From: Candidatus Saccharimonadia bacterium
Lineage (GTDB): Bacteria; Patescibacteriota; Saccharimonadia; Saccharimonadales; SZUA-47
NCBI GenBank assembly: GCA_938050265.1
Contig: CALLJT010000084.1
Span: 1-22,443 of the forward strand
DNA length: 22,443 bases
Direction: 5' to 3'
The notes beneath the pieces were generated by a model that was not told the DNA's origin, searched no databases, and saw only the letters and a list, made by a program, of their open reading frames with translations. Within the stretch, counting starts at the first letter, position 1. Each line of letters begins with the position of its first letter. A program made the translations under genes and the position numbers. Below are positions 1 through 7,739 of this stretch, in pieces.

Positions 1-1389
1 GTTCCAGGACTTACTTGTACACCTGACCCTGCAGATGCAACTGGCGCAGTAAGCTGTACCGGCACCGCAACATCAGGACTACTAGACGGCACCAACAACA
101 CCATTACCGTGACTGATCCTGCAGGCAACGAAAACACTGCATCGAGTTCACCAACGCTCGTCATTGACGATACGGCACCTGGTACTCCAACGGTAGACGT
201 ACAAACCACAAAGGACACGACACCAGAAATATCAGGAACACTACCTATTCCGACCGATGCAAGCGATACGGTAGAAATTGTGATCGATGGAAATACCTAC
301 GCTGCCGTAAACAACGGCAACGGAACCTGGACGCTACCCGACGATACAATTTCCCCAATACTTACAGATGGTAGCTATGACGTAGCAGTGACAGTGACGG
401 ATACATCAGGCAATGAAGCAACTCATACTGAAACGGACGGAATTACGATTGACGCGACCGTGCCAACTTCACCAGTTGTTAACTCACCAACCTCAGGTGA
501 AAACCCGGAAGTATTCCCTGAGATCAACATCAATGTTGAATGTGAAGCGGTCGGTGACACGATAACGGTGTATGGCCCAGGAATAACACCTGATCCAGCC
601 ACTCATACTTGCACAGGCGTCGGACCAGTTGATATCCCGGTAACACTCGATCCAGGTGGAGAGGTGAGCGTTACTGTTACAGTAACTGATACTACTGGCA
701 ATGAAAGCGCCCCGACTACTACCGAGTTCACTGCCGGCACTGCTGATGACGCCGATGGTGACGGCACACCAGACCTCATTGAGTCAGTTGCCCCAGACGG
801 TGACGGTAACGGTGATGGTATCCCGGATGCTGAGCAAGGCGAAGTAGCCTCCCGACCTAATCCAGTTAACGACGCACACATAACGCTTGAAGCAACTGGT
901 GACTGTAGTTTTGTGAACGACTATGCTGTTGTTGCAGAGAGTGATTTGGCGGTTCAGGACGGTAACTTTGAATATCCTGTTGGGCTCAATGACTTTCAGC
1001 TGCAGTGTGCAGATCCAGGAGATAGCGCGACGGTAACGTTCTATTACGACCGGGAGTACGACACAAGTGCATGGAGATTCAATAAGTTTGACGACACCGG
1101 TAACGTGTATTCAGATATTACGGACATTGCTACATTTGACACAGCAAACGTAAATGGCACTACTGTAACAACCATTACCTATATAGTTACAGACGGTGGT
1201 GTAACTGACGTTGACGGCATAGCCGACGGTGTGATTACTGACCCGGCAGGCCCCGCAATAGAAGCTGACGATCTCTCACAAACTGGGACGTCTGCGTGGC
1301 GTATAGTTCTTGTTGGTGCGAGTATTGTAGCGGTTGCGTTATTCACCCTTAGAAAGATTCGGACGATACAGAATTTAGAAGCCAGCTAG
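1..1389 (+). CDS. Large Ig-like repeat surface protein, 3' part (5' end outside window)
   Basis: The frame is open from base 1 with no convincing start, so this is the C-terminal part (about 462 codons) of a longer protein. It shows tandem bacterial Ig-like modules with repeated phrases such as GNGTWTLPDD, VTVTDTSGNE and VTVTDTTGNE. A calcium-binding thrombospondin-3-like stretch (DADGDGTPD, DGDGNGDGIPD) follows, then a domain resembling the choice-of-anchor U type (VTFYYDREYD, SAWRFNKFDD). The protein ends in one hydrophobic helix (about 20 residues, starting AWRIVLVGAS) and a short basic tail (LRKIRTIQN). No LPXTG motif is seen, so membrane anchoring by the C-terminal helix is inferred. The likely role is cell-surface adhesion or a stalk. 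It ends with TAG 10 bases before the next gene, which suggests co-transcription. The Ig-like surface class is well supported; the ligand is unknown. Confidence 0.85.
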   Translation, partial: VPGLTCTPDPADATGAVSCTGTATSGLLDGTNNTITVTDPAGNENTASSSPTLVIDDTAPGTPTVDVQTTKDTTPEISGTLPIPTDASDTVEIVIDGNTYAAVNNGNGTWTLPDDTISPILTDGSYDVAVTVTDTSGNEATHTETDGITIDATVPTSPVVNSPTSGENPEVFPEININVECEAVGDTITVYGPGITPDPATHTCTGVGPVDIPVTLDPGGEVSVTVTVTDTTGNESAPTTTEFTAGTADDADGDGTPDLIESVAPDGDGNGDGIPDAEQGEVASRPNPVNDAHITLEATGDCSFVNDYAVVAESDLAVQDGNFEYPVGLNDFQLQCADPGDSATVTFYYDREYDTSAWRFNKFDDTGNVYSDITDIATFDTANVNGTTVTTITYIVTDGGVTDVDGIADGVITDPAGPAIEADDLSQTGTSAWRIVLVGASIVAVALFTLRKIRTIQNLEAS

Positions 1390-1399
1390 GACGACAGCT

Positions 1400-1915
1400 G
1401 TGCAGAAGACGCAAGACGATACCCATACAGATACTGAGCCATCAGATGCACGCCTAGAGCATAAATCAGGAAAGCGCAACTACAGTAGACTGCTCGTGGT
1501 TCTGATTCTATTAGTAGCTTTGCTCTGGTTTATGCTTGAGAGGGGTGGCAGCAATAGCACCAGCGGTTCTATAGATTCTGTAGACTTGGACAACATCCAG
1601 ACGTACCTATCAAAGAGTAGTTCTGACCCTGAAAAGAAGACGCAGAGCGAATTTGTACAAGGCGACCCGATCCAAGTTGGGTTCACGTATGAAAACACTA
1701 GTGTAGAGGAAGATACTCTCGTAAAGTTTGTTGTGAAGCACGAACAGAGCAGGGAAGAAGCTTTCGCTACAAACTTCTTTATGCTCGATCCTCAGAAGAC
1801 TGAATTGTTTGTAAGCATTAATAATACAAACCTTGCACCAGGGCAGTACACGGTTGAGCTGCAAGATGCAGAAGGTGCATTTAACGCAAGCGTTGATTAC
1901 GAGATTACAGAGTAG
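1400..1915 (+). CDS. Single-pass membrane protein with extracellular beta-rich domain, hypothetical
   Basis: 171 residues from a GTG start, preceded by an AGGACGA stretch that can serve as a weak ribosome binding site. The N-terminus is hydrophilic and charged. A single transmembrane helix spans about residues 30-46 (LLVVLILLVALLWFML), and about 120 residues follow that would lie outside (N-in topology). The outer part contains phrases such as DPIQVGFTYENTS and LAPGQYTVELQDAEG, which resemble Ig-like or carbohydrate-module beta strands, but I cannot name a family. It lies 10 bases after the Ig-like surface protein gene and is probably in the same operon, so it may be an accessory to that protein. 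The gene call is solid; function is unknown. Confidence 0.75.
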   Translation: MQKTQDDTHTDTEPSDARLEHKSGKRNYSRLLVVLILLVALLWFMLERGGSNSTSGSIDSVDLDNIQTYLSKSSSDPEKKTQSEFVQGDPIQVGFTYENTSVEEDTLVKFVVKHEQSREEAFATNFFMLDPQKTELFVSINNTNLAPGQYTVELQDAEGAFNASVDYEITE

Positions 1916-1920
1916 AATGT

Positions 1921-1935
1921 CCTGAGTGCCTCAGG
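1921..1935. terminator. Short hairpin after the membrane-protein gene, possible weak terminator
   Basis: CCTGAG-TGC-CTCAGG is a perfect 6-bp stem with a 3-base loop, 5 bases after the upstream stop codon. No U-tract follows, so it is a poor intrinsic terminator. It may instead stabilise the 3' end of the mRNA. Confidence 0.35.
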
Positions 1936-1974
1936 TATTCAGCTATACTGGATAGATAAATAGGGGTTTAGTAT

Positions 1975-2715
1975 ATGATGTCAGAACAAACGTTCACAGG
2001 CCTACAGGCAGTGTTTTTGAACTGTTCAATTAAGGCAGATAAGTCACAGAGTCGGACGCAACTTTTAATCAACCGGGCTGCGGGGATTATGGAGGCAGAA
2101 GGGGTTTCTGTTGAGCATGTCTATGCGCTGGATTATGATATTGCGTTCGGGATGATCAAAGACGGCGCAACTGAAGAGCCGAAGCAGAAGGACGACTGGC
2201 CTGAGATTCAGAAAAAGATCATGGCGGCAGACATCCTGGTGATCGGGACACCGATTTGGCTGGGTGTAAAGTCGAGCGTTGCGACGCTTGCGATCGAGCG
2301 GCTGTATGCATACTCGGGTGATCATAATGACAAAGATCAGTATGCGTATTACGGCAAGGTTGGAGGAGTTGTCATTACGGGTAATGAGGATGGGGCAAAG
2401 CATTGCGCTATGGATATCCTATACGCGCTCTCTCACATTGGCTATACTATACCGCCACAGGCAGATTGTGCATGGTTGGGCGAGGCTGGGCCAGGGCCGA
2501 GTTATGGTGATACGGAGTGGAAGGGCAAAAAGCTGGACGTGCCGGCTGGGTATGATAACGAGTTTACCAATAGGAATACGACATTTATGGCTTGGAATCT
2601 GATGCATGCAGCGAAAATGCTTAAAGACAATGGTGGCTATCCTTCCAAGGGAAATACGACCTCTGGGTGGCGGCATGCCATGAATGCCGAGGATCAAAAT
2701 CCGGAGTATAGATAG
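1975..2715 (+). CDS. Flavodoxin-fold NAD(P)H-dependent oxidoreductase (FMN reductase family)
   Basis: 246 residues. The protein begins with a beta strand and phosphate-loop region (AVFLNCSIKADKSQSRT, about residues 12-28) in the place where flavodoxin-like and NADPH-dependent FMN reductases bind the FMN phosphate. The second FMN-contact segment is DILVIGTPIWLG (about 86-97), followed by GKVGGVVITGNEDGA (about 128-141), the third beta strand and loop. This order is typical of the flavodoxin_2/NADPH_dep_FMN_red fold, so a soluble quinone or flavin reductase is the best guess; the substrate is unknown. An AGGGG site lies 8-12 bases before the tandem ATGATG, and either ATG could be used. A TATACT -10-like box at 1944-1949 would give a leader of about 20 bases. 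It stands alone, with hairpins after its TAG stop. Confidence 0.85.
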   Translation: MMSEQTFTGLQAVFLNCSIKADKSQSRTQLLINRAAGIMEAEGVSVEHVYALDYDIAFGMIKDGATEEPKQKDDWPEIQKKIMAADILVIGTPIWLGVKSSVATLAIERLYAYSGDHNDKDQYAYYGKVGGVVITGNEDGAKHCAMDILYALSHIGYTIPPQADCAWLGEAGPGPSYGDTEWKGKKLDVPAGYDNEFTNRNTTFMAWNLMHAAKMLKDNGGYPSKGNTTSGWRHAMNAEDQNPEYR

Positions 2716-2737
2716 GCTTCGCAGCTCAGCGTTATGC

Positions 2738-2782
2738 GGATGTTAAAACATCCTGAAATTGTCCCATTTTGGATCGCCAAAA
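2738..2782. terminator. Two hairpins after the flavodoxin-like gene
   Basis: The first is GGATGTT-AA-AACATCC (2738-2753), a perfect 7-base inverted repeat. The second is TTTTGG-ATCG-CCAAAA (2767-2782), extended by two more pairs beyond one mismatch. Neither is followed by a U-tract on the plus strand. They lie where the upstream transcript should end and also just beyond the U-tract of the minus-strand RNA candidate, so they may act as a back-up stop for either strand. Confidence 0.35.
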
Positions 2783-2790
2783 CGGAACGC

Positions 2791-3103
2791 AAAAAACGGG
2801 GCCCCCGGGAAGTGCTCTGACTTTCTGGGGTGATAGTACTCCCAGCGGGGCACTCAAAGCGTGACTAGTAATCACCGTAAAACACCTGTCGCTGCGGCAT
2901 GCAAGCATCCCCGCCTATACTACTTTAGTTACTGAGGCGGGGCAGTCCTCGCGAGTGACTCAGGTGTTTTCCGCTGCTCACTAATCAGTTTGAGCACCTT
3001 TATGCTGGATACCGCATCAATGATGCGGGCCTGCGGCGCTGGCTGCGAAACTGCTTGTTAATCAGTTTTATAGTCCTTACCCTCGTAGCCTCCGAGCCCC
3101 AAA
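2791..3103 (-). ncRNA. Candidate structured RNA of about 310 nt, unassigned
   Basis: This accounts for most of the 395-base gap between 2715 and 3111; I see no credible protein gene there. Read on the minus strand, GGGGCTC (3100-3094) can pair with GGGCCCC (2804-2798), and the adjoining GGAGG with CTTCC, forming a terminal helix. A run of six T follows directly (2796-2791), as in an intrinsic terminator. Inside are AAACTG/CAGTTT, CCGCATC-ATT-GATGCGG (hairpin 3012-3028), GCTCA/TGAGC, and a junction closed by AAAACACCTG/CAGGTGTTTT (2970-2961 with 2888-2879). That junction holds CTCGCGAG and a CCCCGCC/GGCGGGG stem. I looked for the conserved cores of tmRNA, RNase P RNA and SRP RNA and did not find them. 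It starts about 10 bases after the methyltransferase stop, so it could be a processed 3' UTR; a weak TAGACA-16-TAATAA box (3135-3108) could be its own promoter. Confidence 0.5.
2974..3068. repeat. Imperfect 18-bp direct repeat pair inside the RNA candidate
   Basis: CTGCTCACTAATCAGTTT (2974-2991) and CTGCTTGTTAATCAGTTT (3051-3068) differ at 3 positions and start 77 bases apart. On the minus strand each copy forms part of a different small hairpin (GCTCA/TGAGC and AAACTG/CAGTTT). Confidence 0.7.
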
Positions 3104-3110
3104 GGCTTTA

Positions 3111-3722
3111 TTACTTACTGGTGACGAAGTGTCTAAGTATGTGGATGTTGTGGCGATTGGAGAATCGCTGGATGAGGCGAGGGAGCCACCAGAGTTTTGT
3201 GCGCGCGATTATGTGATCGATTGTTTCTTCTGTGATCTCTTGTTTGGAAAACGACAAAGTACCTTTGTATCTGAACGGAGACAGAAGGCCTATGCCGGTT
3301 TGCTTTGCGGGTCCTATGACAAGCCTGCCGTTTTTGTTGAGCATTTTGTTCATATGCATCAACGCTTTGCGTGCTGTGTCGTCGTCTTCGAGGGATAGGT
3401 GGGGGAGCATCCAATATGAATATACGAGGTCGGCAGTTCCATGGGTGTGCGAAGATGTGCTTCTCGGACTGACTATGTCGTCGGAGAGAAAGTGTACTAA
3501 TCCATCGACTGACTTATTGGCAGCATAGTAGGGGTCGAGGTTCGTCCAGTGGATGTCGTTTCTTGCCGCTGTGACTTCATGACCAAGTCTTGACACGCCT
3601 GCTCCTACGTCAAACACAACTGCGTTCTCTGGCAGTGATTGAGCAAAATCAGCAACGCTAGCGTAGCCGAGTTGTGCGGCTTGAAAACGCGGGTTCCTGC
3701 CGGTTGTTGGTACTGATTGCAT
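3111..3722 (-). CDS. Class I SAM-dependent methyltransferase
   Basis: 203 residues. Motif I, the SAM-binding glycine loop, is VVFDVGAGVSRLG (residues 35-47). The acidic residue ending strand beta 2 is in WTNLDPYY. The motif IV region is ADLVYSYWMLPHLSLED, followed by the helix and strand NKMLNKNGRLVIGPA. This is a Rossmann-type methyltransferase of Methyltransf_11/25 type; it has no obvious membrane segment, and the substrate cannot be read from sequence. Upstream of the ATG there is no Shine-Dalgarno site; instead TATACT lies 7 bases before it, which predicts an almost leaderless mRNA. It is divergent from the Tas-like reductase gene, and the structured RNA candidate lies directly downstream. 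Confidence 0.85.
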   Translation of the reverse strand: MQSVPTTGRNPRFQAAQLGYASVADFAQSLPENAVVFDVGAGVSRLGHEVTAARNDIHWTNLDPYYAANKSVDGLVHFLSDDIVSPRSTSSHTHGTADLVYSYWMLPHLSLEDDDTARKALMHMNKMLNKNGRLVIGPAKQTGIGLLSPFRYKGTLSFSKQEITEETIDHIIARTKLWWLPRLIQRFSNRHNIHILRHFVTSK

Positions 3723-3729
3723 GGGCCAT

Positions 3730-3735
3730 AGTATA
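3730..3735 (-). promoter_or_regulatory. TATACT -10 box 7 bases before the methyltransferase start (leaderless geometry)
   Basis: On the minus strand TATACT is followed by 7 bases and then the ATG. Transcription would begin at or next to the start codon. No clear -35 element is visible, and no Shine-Dalgarno sequence fits. Confidence 0.5.
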
Positions 3736-3760
3736 TAGTTAATATGAACGATTTTACTAA

Positions 3761-3788
3761 TTGCACCGGGGCCAGGTGTATAGATAAT
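3761..3788 (+). promoter_or_regulatory. Candidate promoter of the aldo/keto reductase gene
   Basis: TTGCAC (3761-3766), 16 bases, GATAAT (3783-3788). The -10 matches the consensus at 5 of 6 positions, the -35 at only 3. It overlaps or nearly abuts the divergent methyltransferase promoter. The start would fall close to the AGGAG ribosome binding site, giving a very short leader. Confidence 0.4.
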
Positions 3789-3802
3789 TATTAGGAGATG
3801 GG

Positions 3803-4846
3803 ATGAAGACGCGTAGGTTGGGTGATAGTGATTTACAGGTGCCGATTGTGTGCCTGGGGACTATGAACTGGGGGCAACAGTGTGATGAGCAGCAGGCGCA
3901 TGCACAGCTCGATTACGCGGTAGATGAACGTGGTTTGAAATTTATAGACACAGCGGAAATTTATCCGGTGCCCATCACAGGCGAGCTACAGGGTCTGACC
4001 GAAACATATATCGGCAATTGGCTGAATAAGCGTGGCAAAAGAGACGACATGGTGATTGCTACAAAAGTATCGCCCTCTTCGATTGTGGGCAGTCGACCAA
4101 CAGGGGCTGCAGGAAAACTTGACCGAAAGTCGATCCGTGAAGCGATCGATGGCAGCTTGCAGCGGCTCCAGACTGACTACGTCGACTTGTACCAGGTGCA
4201 CTGGCCTGAGCGACCGATAGATAAATTTGGAGTACGTGGGTACCAGTCGACTAAGGGGTTTGAATCAACGTCAATCGAGGAGACATTAAGTGCGCTAACC
4301 GAGCTTGTCGAAGAGGGTAGGGTGAAGCATATTGGTGTGTCTAACGAGAACGCATATGGTGTCTCTGAATATCTGCGACTGGCGCGTGAAAAGGGGCTGG
4401 CAAAGATCGTTTCTATACAGAACCAGTATTCGCTCCTGAATAGGAAGTTCGAGATTAGTAGTGGAGAGCTGTGTTATAAAAACGGCGTAGGTTTACTGGC
4501 ATATTCAGTACTGTCGATGGGCGTGCTGAGCGGTAAATACCTCGGGGGTGCTCGCCCACAGGGTGCACGGTTTACTGAGTCTTCTTGGAATGGACATTAT
4601 AATGCTGAGACCGTGCAAGAACCGCTGCGTAGATATGTAGGTGTAGCGAAAAAATATGGACTCGACCCGGCCCAGATGGCACTGCAGTTTGCAGCGAGTC
4701 GGGAGTTCATGGGCTCTGTTATAATCGGCGCGACGTCTCTTGAGCAGCTCAAGACAAACATCGATGCGTTTGACGTCCCGCTTCCACCAGAGGTAGAGCA
4801 AGAGATCCAAGCTATATACGAGACGCATCCAGACCCACACGCGTAG
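3803..4846 (+). CDS. tas: NADP(H)-dependent aldo/keto reductase, Tas-like
   Basis: 347 residues, the usual length for the Tas branch of the aldo/keto reductases. The family's catalytic tetrad is present: Asp49 and Tyr54 in FIDTAEIYPVP, Lys88 in VIATKVS and His133 in YQVHWPERP. Phrases shared with E. coli Tas, as I recall it, include LGTMNWG, QGLTETYIGNWL, RLQTDYVDLYQVHWP, IQNQYSLLNR and GLDPAQMAL. The C-terminal cofactor region is SVIIGATSLEQLKTNI. It is a cytosolic NADPH-linked reductase with a TIM barrel; the physiological substrate is not known. The start is fixed by AGGAG (3793-3797), 5 bases before the ATG. It is a single-gene unit between divergent and convergent neighbours. The symbol is by similarity only. 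Confidence 0.92.
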   Translation: MKTRRLGDSDLQVPIVCLGTMNWGQQCDEQQAHAQLDYAVDERGLKFIDTAEIYPVPITGELQGLTETYIGNWLNKRGKRDDMVIATKVSPSSIVGSRPTGAAGKLDRKSIREAIDGSLQRLQTDYVDLYQVHWPERPIDKFGVRGYQSTKGFESTSIEETLSALTELVEEGRVKHIGVSNENAYGVSEYLRLAREKGLAKIVSIQNQYSLLNRKFEISSGELCYKNGVGLLAYSVLSMGVLSGKYLGGARPQGARFTESSWNGHYNAETVQEPLRRYVGVAKKYGLDPAQMALQFAASREFMGSVIIGATSLEQLKTNIDAFDVPLPPEVEQEIQAIYETHPDPHA

Positions 4847-4917
4847 TGTGTCCTCAGTTCGATGTATGCTGGCCTAGATGAGTATGCATGTTGTCAAAAC
4901 CAGGACTTAAAACTCCG

Positions 4918-6339
4918 TCAGTTTATTGTAGGGTCTTGGGGGTCGGGTGCTGTTTGTTGGGGGTTTTCTGTTTTGTGGTGAGACAGGAGGGAGTTTTTGT
5001 GGTGCAGCCAATACCAGGCAATATAACCAAGCGCAGCGATGCCAACAAGAGTTGCAGCTACGATCAACGATGTTTTGTTTGAGCCGGATTCGTCGTTTGT
5101 GGGTGGTGACGAACTGTTCGTTGACGGGGCAGATGCGGTATCTTGTGCGGGTTCGCTCTCGTCTACACTAAACTGAGCGATAAGCACTGGTTCTGATTCT
5201 TCGCCTGACACAGCGTCAATTACTGCACTCTCGACTCTGTGTGAACCGGGTTCAAGGTCAGCTATTTCGTATTCCCAGTATCCCTCGCTGTCCGTTTGCA
5301 CTGTTGCGGTTTTCGGTTCTGAGTAGATATAGAGTTTGATGGTTGTGTCTGGTTCTGCGAAGCCAGAAATTTTCACGATTTCATCTTTTGCAAATTGTAG
5401 TAAGTTTTCTTCGTCTGAACTATAGGTGTTTCCGTTGAGCAAGATAGCGTCTTTGTCTGTCTCTGTGTCGTCTGTTGTTTCTGCGTCGTCTGCGTTTTCA
5501 CCTGTTGATTCTACATCTTGGGTTTGTGTTTCCGGGGTGGTGTCTGGGGTTGCTGGGGTGTCTGCAGCTGGTGCTTCTGGGGTAGCTGCGGCTTTTTCAA
5601 AATAGGCTATCGGGACACCGTTGGTTGGTGAGTATTTCGACGGATACAGAGTGCAGGTACTTGCCGTGTTGCGTGAACTTGAAGCAGGTCCACCGCCTTT
5701 TCCTTCTCCGCCTTCTTCGTATATGAGGCACTGCGTACCTCCTTCAGCGGAGGTTGCCCACCCTGCAAAGGTGCTGCCAGAAGCTGGGGCCGCAGTGAGT
5801 GTCATAGAGCTGTCTGTGCTGAACGATGCTGAACAGGTGCCTGGGCAGTTTATCCCAGCTGGGGAACTCGTAACGCTGCCGCTCCCGTCGCCCGCCACTG
5901 TGGTGCTAACTACAGAAGCGTCCGTTGTCGCGTTGACTCGAGCCGTCACTGCGTCTGTGTTAGACCAAAACCCAAGGTCTACTGTACAGACGTTGCCTTT
6001 GTAGTTTATGGTGCCTTCTGTACACGTGTCAGTGAGGTTGTCTGAGGTGTCGAGTAGCCTCCACTGGGTAAATGTGTACCCGATGAGTGATGATGCGGTG
6101 AGCACAACTTGTGAGTCTGTTGGGAAATCATAGCTACATGTACCAGGGCAATTTATGCCAGCCGGGGAACTCGTCACAGTGGCGGTCGGGTCATCGAATG
6201 TTTGATATTCGATAGAAATTGTTTCTGTGGTAGATGCGTTGACTGGACTTGCCTGAATTGTCAAAAAGCTCATCGATCCCAATAACCCAAAAAGTGATAC
6301 GAAGAAAAAAAGGTGCTTGATGTGGTGAGCTCTGATCAT
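4918..6339 (-). CDS. Exported surface protein with two InlB-type repeats, Ig-like domain and C-terminal membrane anchor
   Basis: 473 residues. A signal peptide occupies about residues 1-35 (hydrophobic FFFVSLFGLLGSMSFL, cleavage likely after SPVNA). Two divergent InlB B-repeat-like domains follow, each with the signature SSPAGINCPGTC (residues 57-68 and 158-169) and aromatic cores TFTQW and TFAGW. A Pro/Thr/Glu/Asp-rich linker (about 250-298) leads to an Ig-like domain (about 300-393; DSEGYWEYEIADLEPGSH). A Ser/Pro linker and a transmembrane helix (about 424-445) complete it, with a cytoplasmic tail rich in His, Gln and Pro. No sortase motif is seen. The start is supported by AAGGA about 8 bases upstream. 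The stop is TGA. It is probably a cell-surface adhesin-like protein; the ligand is unknown. Confidence 0.88.
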   Translation of the reverse strand: MIRAHHIKHLFFFVSLFGLLGSMSFLTIQASPVNASTTETISIEYQTFDDPTATVTSSPAGINCPGTCSYDFPTDSQVVLTASSLIGYTFTQWRLLDTSDNLTDTCTEGTINYKGNVCTVDLGFWSNTDAVTARVNATTDASVVSTTVAGDGSGSVTSSPAGINCPGTCSASFSTDSSMTLTAAPASGSTFAGWATSAEGGTQCLIYEEGGEGKGGGPASSSRNTASTCTLYPSKYSPTNGVPIAYFEKAAATPEAPAADTPATPDTTPETQTQDVESTGENADDAETTDDTETDKDAILLNGNTYSSDEENLLQFAKDEIVKISGFAEPDTTIKLYIYSEPKTATVQTDSEGYWEYEIADLEPGSHRVESAVIDAVSGEESEPVLIAQFSVDESEPAQDTASAPSTNSSSPPTNDESGSNKTSLIVAATLVGIAALGYIAWYWLHHKNSLLSHHKTENPQQTAPDPQDPTIN

Positions 6340-6449
6340 TGTGTGTCCTTGCTTATGGTTAGTGTGTACTATAACAGACTTTGATACTAAAGAACACGTA
6401 TTAGTACAGTGGGCGTGTGCGCGGCGTCGTACAAATAGACGTGCGGCGG

Positions 6450-7688
6450 CTAAGCTTCTTGAATAATAGACTTCCGAGAGAAGTAGGTGGTTGTAAATAC
6501 CAGTATGATACCGGTTGCTATACCACTCAGAATTGCAACACCACTTGCAGCAAGTACTTTTGTAGAGTCTTCGTCTCCTGCTGCGAGAACGGAACCGCCG
6601 GACGCGTCATCTGTACGCGACGAGAGTACTTGTGCATCAGAGTCATCGGATGAGCCCTGTGTACTCGGGCTGTTTGGTTCAGCTGGGCTCGTGTCGTTTG
6701 TTGGTTCGTTTTGATCGTCGATCACCGCAACAGTGAGGATCCGCTGCATGTCAAATCCACTCGAGTTTGATGCGTGGATACAAAACTCATAGACGTTGTC
6801 TCCGTTGCTGTCGAGTGCTGTTTCGAAGTCAAACGAAGTATTGGTGATCAGTGCAGTGCCGTCGACGGTGAAAAACTCGCTGTCGAGTGTTTGGTTATCG
6901 CAGAAACGGTATGTTATACCGTCGATGTTGGGTACTACTATGAATCGACTGATCTCTATCGGTACCGTGTTGTTTTCGGTGATCGTTGCCGCCACTCCGT
7001 CAGTGAACTGAATGTCTCGGTCGGTGCAAGAACTTGTGTCGCGGCCGTTGTCGTATATAGTCCAGCCTTTCTGGCTGATTAACTGTGCGCGGGCATCTTC
7101 TGCTTCACAGTATGTACTGCCGCCCGCATGAAATATAACGTCATCACGTACGGTGCTTCCGGCAAGCGCAATGAGCAGTTTATCGTAGTTTATCCCGGAG
7201 AGTCGGGTGCCACTGAACATGTTGTCAGCGTTTGTCAGGTAGCCAAAATCCCATGTACTGATGTCCTGGCGAAAGCTTACGGCATTACGGAACAGGTTTT
7301 CCATGCGCGAAACAAACGGTCCGTTCCAGCCACTCAAATCTTGATTGAACGCCACGGCATTATGGAACATACTCCGAGCGTCACTGACTGCAGACATGTT
7401 CCAGTTGTCGAGCGGTTGGTTGAACGAAGTTGCCCCAGAAAACATACCGTTTGTGCTGACGGCGTTTGTCATGTTCCAGGCGTTGATGTTCTGGTTGAAC
7501 GAAGATGCGTTTCTGAACGCAAAAGCAAACATCTGGATACTACCTGTGTTCCAGCCACTCAAATCTTGATTGAACGATGTGGCACCTTCAAACATATTAG
7601 CGATGCTCGATACGCCTGCTAGGTTCCAGTGGCCGATTGATGAATTCATACTCGTCGCACCTTCAAACATGCCGGACAAGCTGATCAC
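6450..7688 (-). CDS. BspA-like leucine-rich repeat surface protein, C-terminal part of an interrupted gene
   Basis: 412 residues from the first Met after an in-frame TGA at 7737-7739; the frame is continuous with the upstream fragment, so this Met is probably not a natural start. About seven BspA-type (DUF285) repeats of 25 residues carry the pattern MF-GATSFNQ-L--WN. A region with a cadherin- or Ig-like look follows (VPIEISRFIV, DGTALITNTSFDF, NVYEFCIHAS). A Ser/Asp/Thr linker, a transmembrane helix (about residues 379-401) and a short basic tail end it. It carries no signal peptide, so by itself it would not be exported. The 16 codons between the TGA and this Met read AKNLVINATDSPDLSD plus Val, which belongs to the same protein. 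A functional product would need readthrough of the TGA, otherwise the gene is broken. Confidence 0.8.
   Translation of the reverse strand: MISLSGMFEGATSMNSSIGHWNLAGVSSIANMFEGATSFNQDLSGWNTGSIQMFAFAFRNASSFNQNINAWNMTNAVSTNGMFSGATSFNQPLDNWNMSAVSDARSMFHNAVAFNQDLSGWNGPFVSRMENLFRNAVSFRQDISTWDFGYLTNADNMFSGTRLSGINYDKLLIALAGSTVRDDVIFHAGGSTYCEAEDARAQLISQKGWTIYDNGRDTSSCTDRDIQFTDGVAATITENNTVPIEISRFIVVPNIDGITYRFCDNQTLDSEFFTVDGTALITNTSFDFETALDSNGDNVYEFCIHASNSSGFDMQRILTVAVIDDQNEPTNDTSPAEPNSPSTQGSSDDSDAQVLSSRTDDASGGSVLAAGDEDSTKVLAASGVAILSGIATGIILVFTTTYFSRKSIIQEA
7323..7576. repeat. Two exact 29-bp copies within the BspA-like repeats
   Basis: The 29 bases at 7323-7351 recur without change at 7548-7576, 225 bases apart, which equals three 75-base repeat units. 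They encode the FNQDLSGWN phrase. Recombination between them would delete or add three repeats in frame. Confidence 0.85.
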
Positions 7689-7736
7689 GTCTGATAGGTC
7701 AGGGGAATCGGTCGCGTTGATGACCAGGTTTTTTGC

Positions 7737-7739
7737 TCA
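7737..7739 (-). other. In-frame TGA interrupting the BspA-like gene
   Basis: The minus strand reads TTT TCT TGA GCA AAA AAC CTG without any frame change. The two fragments join as DAFS-stop-AKNLVINA. The site, codon 141 of a 569-codon frame, falls where BspA-type proteins usually have a small residue, typically Gly (AFxGAxNL). A single G-to-T change would turn GGA into TGA. Confidence 0.85.

Noticed and set aside
2716..3110. tmRNA, RNase P RNA, SRP RNA or tRNA in the structured gap.
   Set aside because: No TTCGAC/GGTTCAANTCC ends or tag-peptide frame of tmRNA, no GAGGAAAGTCC-type core of RNase P, no SRP apical loop, and no tRNA T-arm consensus on either strand.
3129..3528. Overlapping open frames opposite the methyltransferase gene.
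   Set aside because: No start signals, biased composition, and the minus-strand frame has all methyltransferase motifs.
7128..7622. Plus-strand open frames opposite the BspA-like repeats.
   Set aside because: Their repeated phrases are antisense images of the 75-base LRR units; no ribosome binding site or family match.
7737..7739. Recoding of TGA to glycine (as in Absconditabacteria/Gracilibacteria, code 25), suggested by the in-frame TGA at a Gly position.
   Set aside because: TGA ends at least four other genes here (4918-4920, 18023-18025, 18340-18342, 20207-20209), two of them in ATGA overlaps with the next start, and no other gene contains an internal TGA.
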